In this document: positions 42,744-49,770 of the stretch, piece after piece | How the letters are laid out: every line of letters starts with the position of its first letter | Numbering within the stretch: position 1 is the stretch's first letter | Assembly: GCF_016918035.1 (NCBI RefSeq) | Contig: NZ_JAERWK010000027.1 | Span: forward strand, 1-64,000 | DNA: 64,000 nt | Source of the DNA: Nakamurella leprariae | GTDB lineage: Bacteria; Actinomycetota; Actinomycetes; Mycobacteriales; Nakamurellaceae | Direction of reading: 5' to 3' | Translations under genes and position numbers: made by a program | Notes under the pieces: generated by a model | What the model was told of the DNA's origin: nothing | The model's input: the letters and a program-made list of their open reading frames with translations, nothing else | Database searches by the model: none

Positions 42744-43151
42744 GATCGCCTGTCGCAAGTGGGGTCTTGCGTCCGACCCGGCCCGGGTGTCCAGTGGTGC
42801 CGGGCACCGTCGAGGTGGAGCGCCCAGGTGCTCGCACGGTGGTGCCCGGTCGACGGGGCGGCTCGGGTGGCGGCACCGTGCCGGTTCCGGCCGCCGGTGC
42901 GACGGCCGCCAGGTCGCGCGCTGGCGCCGATGCCGGTGTCCGGCAGCTTCTTCGACACGCTCAGGGACGCCGCCCGCATGCTCGCCGGCGTCCTGCTGGG
43001 CGACGCCGTCGGTGGGTACTACGGCCACCAGTTCGCGCAGCAGTACCCGCCGAGCACCTGGTTCGAGTGAGCGGAACTCCGTACATCGTCAGAGGTCAGG
43101 CCGTGATCGCGGCGGTGCGTGGACCAGCCGCGGGGTGGGCACCATGACCGG
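42744..43151. other. Mostly non-coding region of 408 bases
   Basis: A small hairpin CGCAAG-(6)-CTTGCG (42754-42771) follows the VOC stop and may terminate it. The rest lacks a convincing gene except for a possible 46-codon ORF at 42930-43070. The sequence just before 43152 holds the promoter of the DHA2 exporter. Confidence 0.5.
42930..43070 (+). CDS. Possible 46-residue small protein
   Basis: ATG 42930 opens a frame reading M-P-V-S-G-S-F-F-D-T-L-R-D-A-A, then M-L-A-G-V-L-L-G-D-A-V-G-G-Y-Y-G and a C-terminus rich in Gln/Pro ending T-W-F-E. Codon use is normal (GC-rich third positions, Phe as TTC). No ribosome site is evident, and it matches no family I recognise; it could equally be the tail of a decayed gene. 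Confidence 0.3.
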   Translation: MPVSGSFFDTLRDAARMLAGVLLGDAVGGYYGHQFAQQYPPSTWFE

Positions 43152-44684
43152 GTGAATGCACCGCAGCACCCCACCGCCGGCGCCTCGGACGGCCCCCGTC
43201 CGCCGGACCGCGGCGACCAGTCACCCGATCGGAACCGGTGGCGCGCCCTGGCCGTCTGCCTGGTCGGCAGCTGCATGGTGCTGCTGGATGTCTCGATCGT
43301 GAACGTGGCCCTGCGGTCGATCACCGAGGGACTGGACGCGTCCGGTTCGCAGATCCAGTGGGTGCTCTCGGGGTACGCGCTGGCGTTCGGGTTGCTGCTG
43401 GTGCCGGCGGGCCGACTCGGTGACGTCCTCGGCCGCCGGCGGATGTTCCTGATCGGCGTGGCCGCGTTCACCGCGGCCAGCGCGTTGTGCGGGGCGGCGC
43501 AGTCCGCGATCTGGCTGGTGCTGGCCCGGCTCGTGCAGGGTTTCGCCGGCGGCATGATCACCCCGCAGGTGAGCGCGCTGATCCAGCAGATGTTCCCGGG
43601 CAAGGAGCGGGCCCGGGCGTTCGGACTGCTGGGGTCGGTGATCGGCGTGTCCACCGCGATCGGCCCACTCATCGGCGGCCTGCTCATCCAGGCGTTCGGC
43701 GACACCAACGGGTGGCGCTGGGTGTTCTTCGTGAACCTGCCGATCGGACTGGCGATCCTGCCCATCGCCCGCCGCCTGCTGCCGCGCCACCCGTCCGAGG
43801 CGCGCCGGGGTCGCCAGTCCTACGACCCGGTCGGCGTCGTGCTGCTCGGCGTCACCGTGGTCGTGCTGCTGCTGCCGTTCGTGCAGGAGCAGCAGTGGAC
43901 CGGGTCGGCCAAGTGGTGGCTGGTCCCGGCCGCGGCCGCCCTCGGCGTCGGCTTCGTGCTCTGGGAGCGGCGGTACCGGGCCGGCGGCCGAGAGCCGCTC
44001 GTCGACCTCGGCCTGTACAAGGTCCGTTCCTTCTCCTTCGGCAGCGGCATGATCACGGCCTACTTCGCCGGCTTCACGCCACTGTTCTTCGTGCTCACCC
44101 TGCTGCTGCAGTTCGGTCTGGGCTACTCGGCGCTCCTGGCCGGGGTGACCACCGCGCCGTTCGCCATCGCCTCCGGGGTGATGGCCGCGGTGGCCGGACG
44201 GTTCGTGTTCCGCTTCGGTCGTCCGCTGGTCGCGATCGGCCTGACCCTGGTGCTCATCGGCGACCTCGGCATCATCCTGGCCGTGCACCTGGCCGACTCG
44301 TCGCCGTCGACCGGATGGTGGCTGGTGGCTCCGCTCGTCGTGGCCGGGCTGGGATCCGGGATGGTCATCTCGCCGAACCAGTCGCTGACGCTGTCGCAGG
44401 TTCCGGTGGAACGCGGCGGTACCGCCGGCGGCCTCATCCAGGTCGGGCAGCGGGTCGGCGCCGCGGTGGGCATCGCTGCGGTCGGGTCGATGTTCTACGC
44501 CCGCGTCGATGACACCCGGGGCGACTACGCCGCCGCCCTGCAGGTCGGCCTCTTCATCGGCATCGGCTTCGTGGTGCTGGCCCTGGTCATCGCGCTGATC
44601 GACATCCTGGTCGACCGGCGGCACCGGACCGACCCGTCCGAGCCCGAGCGGTCCGCGGACCACGCTCCCGCCCCTGCGGACTGA
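43152..44684 (+). CDS. MFS exporter, DHA2 family (EmrB/QacA type)
   Basis: Inner-membrane drug/H+ antiporter of about 510 residues with 14 predicted helices. Helix 1 has L-L-D-V-S-I-V-N-V-A-L (motif D1 of the 14-helix family), motif A reads G-R-L-G-D-V-L-G-R-R-R near 85-95, A-R-L-V-Q-G-F-A-G-G is motif B, and S-T-A-I-G-P-L-I-G-G-L-L motif C. The C-terminal tail is charged and Pro/Asp-rich. Substrates are usually cationic drugs or dyes, but none can be assigned here. The GTG at 43152 is chosen because upstream residues are not family-like; no regulator is adjacent. Confidence 0.92.
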   Translation: MNAPQHPTAGASDGPRPPDRGDQSPDRNRWRALAVCLVGSCMVLLDVSIVNVALRSITEGLDASGSQIQWVLSGYALAFGLLLVPAGRLGDVLGRRRMFLIGVAAFTAASALCGAAQSAIWLVLARLVQGFAGGMITPQVSALIQQMFPGKERARAFGLLGSVIGVSTAIGPLIGGLLIQAFGDTNGWRWVFFVNLPIGLAILPIARRLLPRHPSEARRGRQSYDPVGVVLLGVTVVVLLLPFVQEQQWTGSAKWWLVPAAAALGVGFVLWERRYRAGGREPLVDLGLYKVRSFSFGSGMITAYFAGFTPLFFVLTLLLQFGLGYSALLAGVTTAPFAIASGVMAAVAGRFVFRFGRPLVAIGLTLVLIGDLGIILAVHLADSSPSTGWWLVAPLVVAGLGSGMVISPNQSLTLSQVPVERGGTAGGLIQVGQRVGAAVGIAAVGSMFYARVDDTRGDYAAALQVGLFIGIGFVVLALVIALIDILVDRRHRTDPSEPERSADHAPAPAD

Positions 44685-44701
44685 CGCCGCGGCCGACGGC
44701 A

Positions 44702-45012
44702 TCACCAGCCCAACGTGCCCGGCCCGCCCTTGAACGGCTCCGTCGGCCGCTCGTCGCTCCCGGCCGCCGCGGGCAGCAGCGCGCCGTCGGCGCCCGGCTC
44801 GTCCCAGGAGGTCGCGACCCCCTTCCACTCGCAGACCGTCGGGCCCGCCGACGACCGTCGCAGTGCGACGCGGACGTCCTCGTGGGGCAGGGACCAGGTC
44901 GGCGGATGGCCGGTATCCAGCACCCGGACGGCGGCGCTGGTCCGGCGACGACCTCGCCGCCGGACCGCACCAGGATGCGCCGGGGGGACTGTTCCAGAGG
45001 CACCGTCGCCAC
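44702..45012 (-). pseudogene. DUF427-domain gene split by a frameshift
   Basis: Two reading frames together encode one DUF427 protein. The first, from GTG 45012, gives S-P-R-R-I-L-V-R-S-G-G-E-V-V-A-G; the second picks up with S-A-A-V-R-V-L-D-T-G-H-P-P-T-W, D-V-R-V-A-L-R-R-S-S and C-E-W-K-G-V-A-T-S-W (the family signature) and ends E-P-F-K-G-G-P-G-T-L-G-W at 44702. The switch lies at about 44936-44948, where one base appears lost or gained (GGACC where a GACACC-like sequence is expected). The function of DUF427 is unknown. A sequencing error would look the same. Confidence 0.75.
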
Positions 45013-45095
45013 CGGCGGACGCCGCCCGCTTCGAGATCCGCGATCCGGCCGGGCAGGTCGTCACCGACGGGCCGATGCACCCCTGATCGGGGCGC

Positions 45096-46295
45096 TCACC
45101 CGGACAGCTCCCGCTCCAGCGGCGTCCGGAACCGAGGGGTGATCCGGATGCCGGCGAACCACTCGGTGAGTCGCTCCCGCTCGGCCTCCATCGCAGCGGT
45201 GGCCACGGTCCCGACGTCCTCGAGCAGACGCACGGCGACCGTGCCATCCGGTCGTTGGCCCCACCCGCCGACGATCCGGCCGTCCACCCACACCGTCGGC
45301 CCGACGTTGCCGAACCGGTCGAACAACGCTCCGCTGTGCGGGCCGAGGAACCAGTCGCGCTGCTTCCACCCCATCGGAGTGGGGTCCAGGGCCGGCAGCA
45401 GCGCGACCGAGGACCCGGGATCGGCGGTGCCGTCCATGTCGTCGTCCAGGTCGTCGTCCAGGTCGTCGTCCAGGTCGTCGGCCAGCACCAGGCCGCGGAC
45501 GCCGGGCCCGAGGTCGACCTCGACCGGCTGCACGTCCCGCAGCGCCGCCGTGGTGTCCCGACCCGACCAGCCCGTCCACCACTGCACGTCGTCCGCGGTC
45601 GCCGGCCCGAAGGCGGCCAGGTACCGGCGCACCAGCTCCGCCCGCGCCGCGGCCTTCGACCACGGCGCCGGCTCGGCCGGCAGCCATCCGGCCATCGGTG
45701 CCCACTCGTACTGGCTGCTCACCCAGCTGCCCCGGGGCCGGCCGCGGACGATGTGCCCGTCGGCGGACAGCAGCAGCAGGACCCAGGTGGTGATGCCGGT
45801 CGGGCCGCCGTAGGACTTGTCCGGGTTGACCATGATCCGGGTGCGCAGCGCCGGCACCCGGGCCGAGAGTTGGGCGCCGGTGGCCGTCCCCAGGTCAGTG
45901 AGCGCGGCCAGCGTGTCCGCCTCCACCGCGCGCAACCAGGCTCCGTCGCCACCGCCGCCGTCGGCGATGAGCTGCTGGTAGCGCTTGCGCTGGGTCACCG
46001 CGACCGCGTCGGTGGCCGCGGCCTGCATGACCGGGACCAGGTCTGTCGGCACCACGAACACGGTGCGCCGGATGCCGAGCATCCGGACCAGCGCCCGGTC
46101 GGCATACAGCACGGCCTCGGTCGCGGCCACCGGCAGCCCGGTCCGGGCCTGCACGCTGACGTGCACGCTGGCCGGGTCGGTGGCGTGCAGCGCGACCACC
46201 GCGCGCGCCGCCTGCACCGGGTCGGCCGCGCGGACGGCCAGCCGGTGCCGGACGGCCAAGCGGCGACGTCGCTGCTCCGGGGTGATCCGCTGCAC
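45096..46295 (-). CDS. Winged-helix DNA-binding protein, AlkZ-like (HTH_42)
   Basis: Protein of 399 residues resembling the AlkZ/YcaQ superfamily of winged-helix DNA glycosylases, which excise bulky or crosslinked bases; several relatives guard antibiotic producers. It has V-Q-A-R-T-G near 49, R-T-V-F-V-V-P near 75, and T-G-I-T-T-W-V-L-L-L-L-S-A-D-G-H-I-V-R-G-R-P-R-G-S-W near 150-175, characteristic of the family, with V-A-L-L-P-A-L-D-P-T-P-M-G-W-K-Q-R-D and W-V-D-G-R-I-V-G-G-W later. Near residue 37, where AlkZ-type enzymes have a catalytic Q-x-Q/D, it reads L-H-A-T-D-P, so catalysis may differ. It contains a D-D-D-L repeat. Leaderless-type GTG start, divergent from the AIM24 gene. Confidence 0.85.
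   Translation of the reverse strand: MQRITPEQRRRRLAVRHRLAVRAADPVQAARAVVALHATDPASVHVSVQARTGLPVAATEAVLYADRALVRMLGIRRTVFVVPTDLVPVMQAAATDAVAVTQRKRYQQLIADGGGGDGAWLRAVEADTLAALTDLGTATGAQLSARVPALRTRIMVNPDKSYGGPTGITTWVLLLLSADGHIVRGRPRGSWVSSQYEWAPMAGWLPAEPAPWSKAAARAELVRRYLAAFGPATADDVQWWTGWSGRDTTAALRDVQPVEVDLGPGVRGLVLADDLDDDLDDDLDDDMDGTADPGSSVALLPALDPTPMGWKQRDWFLGPHSGALFDRFGNVGPTVWVDGRIVGGWGQRPDGTVAVRLLEDVGTVATAAMEAERERLTEWFAGIRITPRFRTPLERELSG
45438..45480. repeat. 12-bp repeats coding for an Asp-rich loop
   Basis: Three exact copies of GTCGTCGTCCAG and a partial fourth lie inside the AlkZ-like gene, encoding repeated D-D-D-L units (an acidic loop at about residues 272-287) between two conserved segments. 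Slippage would keep the frame and only lengthen or shorten the loop. Confidence 0.9.
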
Positions 46296-46340
46296 CCGCC
46301 CATCCCACCATCGGGTCCGGACAGGCCGCGCACGGCCCGA

Positions 46341-46346
46341 TACCGT
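46341..46346 (+). promoter_or_regulatory. Leaderless -10 box (TACCGT) for the AIM24 gene
   Basis: TACCGT followed by six bases and then ATG 46353, with no ribosome site between, is the pattern of an actinobacterial leaderless promoter. The intergenic space to the divergent AlkZ-like gene is only 57 bases. Confidence 0.6.
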
Positions 46347-46352
46347 TCGATC

Positions 46353-47066
46353 ATGCAGGTCCAACTCCGGCACAGTCCGTCGTTCACCGTCGCTCGGGCG
46401 TTCCTCTCGCCGCACGAGCAGATCAAGCTCGAAGGCGGCGCGATGATGGCGCACAGCGCCGGCATGACGTTGGAGGCCCGGTCCGAGGGCGGCATCATGG
46501 CCGGGCTCAAGCGCTCCGTGCTGGCCGGTGAGTCGTTCTTCGTCACCACCTACACCGCGCCCGGCGACGGCGGCTGGCTGGACATGGCCGGGGTGCTGCC
46601 CGGCGACATCGCGGTCATCGACGTCACCCCGGACCGGCCGTACTACCTGGCCAAGGGCAACTGGATCGCCAACGCCTCGACGGTCACCGTCGACACCCAG
46701 TTCGGCGGCATGTCCAACCTGTTCGGCGGTGAGGGCGGATTCGGGTTGCGCGCCAACGGATCCGGGCCCGCCGTGGTCAGCGTGTACGGCGCCATCGACG
46801 TCTTCGACCTGCAGCCCGGCCAGCAGGTCACCATCGACACCGGCCACGTGGTGGCCTACGAGCTCAACATCCGCTTCTCGATGCGCAAGGCGGCGGCCGG
46901 CATCCTGAACTCGCTGAAGAGCGGCGAGGGCTGGGTCTTCGACTTCACCGGGCCGGGACGGGTGCTGCTGCAGACCCGCAACCCGTCCGCGTTCGCGCAG
47001 TGGGCCGGATCGGTGGCGCCCGGCAGCAACCCCAAGGGCGGACTGGGCGGCGTCTTCGGCCGCTGA
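46353..47066 (+). CDS. AIM24/TIGR00266 family protein
   Basis: Protein of 237 residues belonging to the AIM24-like family: E-Q-I-K-L-E-G-G-A-M-M-A-H-S-A-G-M near 23-39, G-G-I-M-A-G-L-K-R-S-V-L-A-G-E-S-F-F near 46-64, and L-P-G-D-I-A-V-I-D-V and G-H-V-V-A-Y-E further on, forming a double beta-barrel of tandem repeats. The family is widespread and named after a yeast mitochondrial inner-membrane organisation protein; its bacterial role is not settled. The C-terminal G-R-V-L-L-Q-T-R-N-P is nearly invariant. Single gene with an apparent leaderless promoter. Confidence 0.92.
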   Translation: MQVQLRHSPSFTVARAFLSPHEQIKLEGGAMMAHSAGMTLEARSEGGIMAGLKRSVLAGESFFVTTYTAPGDGGWLDMAGVLPGDIAVIDVTPDRPYYLAKGNWIANASTVTVDTQFGGMSNLFGGEGGFGLRANGSGPAVVSVYGAIDVFDLQPGQQVTIDTGHVVAYELNIRFSMRKAAAGILNSLKSGEGWVFDFTGPGRVLLQTRNPSAFAQWAGSVAPGSNPKGGLGGVFGR

Positions 47067-47104
47067 TCCCCCAACGCGGTGATCATCGGACCGGACGATC
47101 CGGA

Positions 47105-47110
47105 TACGGT
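47105..47110 (+). promoter_or_regulatory. Leaderless -10 box (TACGGT) for the PH-like gene
   Basis: TACGGT, six bases, then ATG 47117 with no ribosome site in between. Same arrangement as before the neighbouring AIM24 gene. Its conservation suggests the broken gene downstream was, or still is, expressed. Confidence 0.55.
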
Positions 47111-47116
47111 GCCGCG

Positions 47117-47721
47117 ATGGATCCGGTCGCCGCCCGCGCTGCCCTGCAGCCGTTCCTGCGTCCCTCCGACGGGCTGCTCTGGGCCGGCGGACCGGATCCG
47201 AGGCGCCGGTTCGCCAAGGCCGACGCCGTGCTGATTCCCTTCTCGATCGTCTTCCTGGGCTTCGGCTGCTTCTGGGAATTCATGGTCGTCACCCAGAGCG
47301 GCGCACCGTGGTTCTTCGCGGCGTTCGGCGCGGTGTTCATCGTCATGGGGCTGTGGATGGCGATCGGGCGGTTCCTGTACAAGGCGCGTCGCCGCGGGCC
47401 ACCGCGTACGGGCTGACGCCGACCCGGGCGCTGATCGTCAGCCGCGGATCCCTCACCGAGCACCGTCTCAGCCGCGCCCCGCTGACCGTCAGCCGATCGC
47501 GCGACAACACCCACGCCAGCCTCCGCCTGGCCGAGGACGACACCGGCGGCTGGTGGCGGGGCAACTCGCTGCCGGCCGAGAACTCCGGCATGGAGATGCT
47601 CAGTCGCTCCAGCTACGCCAATGCCTTCCACGACGTCGCGGACGTCGACGGTCTGCTGCGCGCGCTGGATTCGATCACCGACGATCCGACCGGCCGGCGG
47701 GTCGACGACGAGCCCGGCTAG
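47117..47721 (+). pseudogene. Membrane PH-like domain gene with a frameshift
   Basis: From ATG 47117 the first frame encodes M-D-P-V-A-A-R-A-A-L-Q-P-F-L-R-P-S-D-G-L-L-W-A-G-G-P in pieces, then two membrane helices (~35-57 and ~66-88), and stops early at TGA 47414-47416. The -1/+2 frame continues naturally with A-T-A-Y-G-L-T-P-T-R-A-L-I, W-W-R-G-N-S and a final D-V-A-D-V-D-G-L-L-R-A-L to TAG 47721, the profile of bacterial PH-like membrane proteins (about 200 residues in total). The switch is at the GC run near 47391-47403. One lost C, or two extra Gs, explains it; sequencing error is possible. The stop codon overlaps that of the convergent dehydrogenase (CTAG). Confidence 0.75.
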
Positions 47722-48719
47722 CAGTACTGCTCGCCGATCGCCACCCGGTCCGGCACGCCGTTCGTCACCCAGCGCACCGGCTCGCCCAGCACTGCGCGGC
47801 GAACGTTCTCCGCGGTGGCCTGCACCACGGCGGCCAGTGCGGTGGTGCTGCTGCCGGCCACGTGCGGGTTCAGCAGCACGTTCGGCAGCGTCCGCAACGG
47901 CGAGTCGGTCTCGAGCGGTTCGGTGGTGAAGACGTCCAGACCCGCGCCGGCCAGCCGGCCGTCCTGCAGGGCGGCGATGAGCGCGGGCTCGTCGACGACC
48001 GGACCGCGGGCGATGTTGACCAGCACCGCCCCGGCCGGCAGCGAGGCCAGCAGGTCCGCCGAGACCAGCCCGCGCGTCTCGGGTTGCAGCGGTACGGCCA
48101 CCACCAGGATGTCGGTGGTCGCCGCGAGCTCGGGCAGCGACCGTGCCGGCCACGGCAGCTCCAGCCGCGGCGACCGGTTCCAGAACGCGACCGGTGACCC
48201 GATGGCGGCGAAGATCTCGCCGATGCGGCGGCCGATCGCCCCCATGCCGATGATGCCGACCCGGCGGGCCGCGACGTCGACGATGCCCCGGGCCGACTCC
48301 GCCGGCCAGCCCCCCTCGACCATCCGTTGGTGCAGCGGCAGGAACCGTCGCTCCAGGGCCAGGGCCGCCCCGACCGCCCACTCGGCGACCGACTGCGCGT
48401 TCGCGCCGGCGCAGTTGGCCACCGGCACCGACCGCTCCGCCCAGGCGGCCAGGTCGATGGTGTCGACCCCGGCGCTGGGCTGCTGGACGAACCGCACCCG
48501 GGTGCCGATCGCAGCCTCGGCCGCCGCCAGCCAGAACTGACCGGTCCAGTCGCCGATGACGACGTCGGCCTCAGCCAGCTCCCGGTGGAAGGTGGCCGGG
48601 TCGCGGTCCGGCAGCATCCGTACGTCGGCCACGTCGTCCAGGTGCCGGCCCAACGTCTCGCGCAGGCCGTCCGCAGGCGGGGTGAGGACGAGGACGCGCG
48701 GGTGATCGGCTGAGGTCAT
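47718..48719 (-). CDS. D-2-hydroxyacid dehydrogenase family protein
   Basis: NAD(P)-dependent enzyme of 333 residues. Rossmann motif G-M-G-A-I-G near 158-163, catalytic Arg in N-I-A-R-G-P near 239, Glu in F-T-T-E-P-L near 268 and His in N-P-H-V-A-G-S near 286. The substrate-domain segment Q-Q-P-S-A-G-V-D and C-A-G-A-N-A-Q-S-V-A-E-W are typical. W-N-R-S after the second strand favours NADPH. It is only distantly related to the dehydrogenase at 5.8 kb. GGGGAGGA seven bases before ATG 48719. Monocistronic, and its stop overlaps the convergent PH-like gene. Confidence 0.9.
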   Translation of the reverse strand: MTSADHPRVLVLTPPADGLRETLGRHLDDVADVRMLPDRDPATFHRELAEADVVIGDWTGQFWLAAAEAAIGTRVRFVQQPSAGVDTIDLAAWAERSVPVANCAGANAQSVAEWAVGAALALERRFLPLHQRMVEGGWPAESARGIVDVAARRVGIIGMGAIGRRIGEIFAAIGSPVAFWNRSPRLELPWPARSLPELAATTDILVVAVPLQPETRGLVSADLLASLPAGAVLVNIARGPVVDEPALIAALQDGRLAGAGLDVFTTEPLETDSPLRTLPNVLLNPHVAGSSTTALAAVVQATAENVRRAVLGEPVRWVTNGVPDRVAIGEQYC

Positions 48720-48833
48720 CGCGACATCCTCCCCGGCCACCGACCTGCGCTCCGCCGCCGCCCCGGACTGCTGGACCGGACCAGCCGGCCACACCGCCCG
48801 CCGCGACCGGCGCTGGTGCGCAAGGATCGGGGC

Positions 48834-49760
48834 ATGGCCGATCAGCATCCCGTCCCGTCCCCCACCGCGCCGCACGTCGATCCGGACCAGACCCAGCCGC
48901 CCCGTGCCCGCGTGGTCGTCGGGGTCGACGGCAGCGACGGCTCCCGGCATGCGGCCCGGTGGGCGGCCGCGGAGGCCGACCGGCGGGGCGCCGAACTCGA
49001 CCTGATCCACGCCGTCTCGCTGCCGGTGATGGGCTTCGCCGGCTTCAACCCGTTCGACCGGGACGTCCAGGACCTGCTCCGACGGGAGAGCGAGCACCTG
49101 CTGGACACCGTGCACGAGCAGGTGCGGCAGGCCCATCCGCACCTGCCGATCCGGTCGCGCGCGGTCCTGGAACGCCCGGCCGAGGCGCTGGTGCACGCCT
49201 CGACCGACGCCGCCTTCGCCGTGGTCGGGGCGCACGCCTCTCGGTTCACCGGGGCGGTGCTGGGCTCGGTGTCGCTGGCCGTGGCCTCCGGCAGCCGGGT
49301 GCCGGTGGTGGTGGTGCACGAGCGGGACGAGCCGGCGGCGACCGGCCCGGTGGTGCTGGGCCTGGACGGAGACGGCACCGCCGACCAGGCGATCGACGTC
49401 GCCTTCGCCGAGGCACAGCTGCGCGGCGCGCCGCTGCGGGTGGTCAGCTGCAGGGACGAGCTCCGGGTGGTGCTGCCCGAGTACCTCGGCGCCGAGGACG
49501 CCGCCCGGGCCGAGCAGGAGCACCGGGCCGCGATCACCGACCGGCTCAGCGACCGGCACGCCCGGTTCCCGGACGTCGCCGTCGAGGTGGTGCTGCAGCA
49601 GGGACCGGCCAAGCCGGCCCTGCTGCTGGCGTCGGAGGCGGCGTCCGTGCTGGTCGTCGGCAGCCGTGGGCGGGGCGGGATCGCCGGTCTGCTGCTCGGG
49701 TCGACGAGCCAGGCCCTGATGGCACACGCGGGCTGCCCGGTGGTCGTCTGCCGCGGCTGA
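48834..49760 (+). CDS. Universal stress protein, tandem UspA domains
   Basis: Protein of 308 residues with two Usp domains. Domain 1 (~30-165) opens V-V-V-G-V-D-G-S-D-G-S; domain 2 (~170-308) opens V-V-L-G-L-D-G-D-G-T. The ATP-binding pattern G-x2-G-x9-G-S/T is visible in domain 2 (G-S-R-G-R-G-G-I-A-G-L-L-L-G-S-T-S); in domain 1 the corresponding stretch reads V-G-A-H-A-S-R-F-T-G-A-V-L-G-S-V-S and lacks the second Gly. Tandem Usp proteins in actinobacteria respond to dormancy, hypoxia or stress. AAGGA seven bases before the ATG. It ends ten bases before the end of convergent copA. Confidence 0.93.
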   Translation: MADQHPVPSPTAPHVDPDQTQPPRARVVVGVDGSDGSRHAARWAAAEADRRGAELDLIHAVSLPVMGFAGFNPFDRDVQDLLRRESEHLLDTVHEQVRQAHPHLPIRSRAVLERPAEALVHASTDAAFAVVGAHASRFTGAVLGSVSLAVASGSRVPVVVVHERDEPAATGPVVLGLDGDGTADQAIDVAFAEAQLRGAPLRVVSCRDELRVVLPEYLGAEDAARAEQEHRAAITDRLSDRHARFPDVAVEVVLQQGPAKPALLLASEAASVLVVGSRGRGGIAGLLLGSTSQALMAHAGCPVVVCRG

Positions 49761-49770
49761 CCCGGATCCG

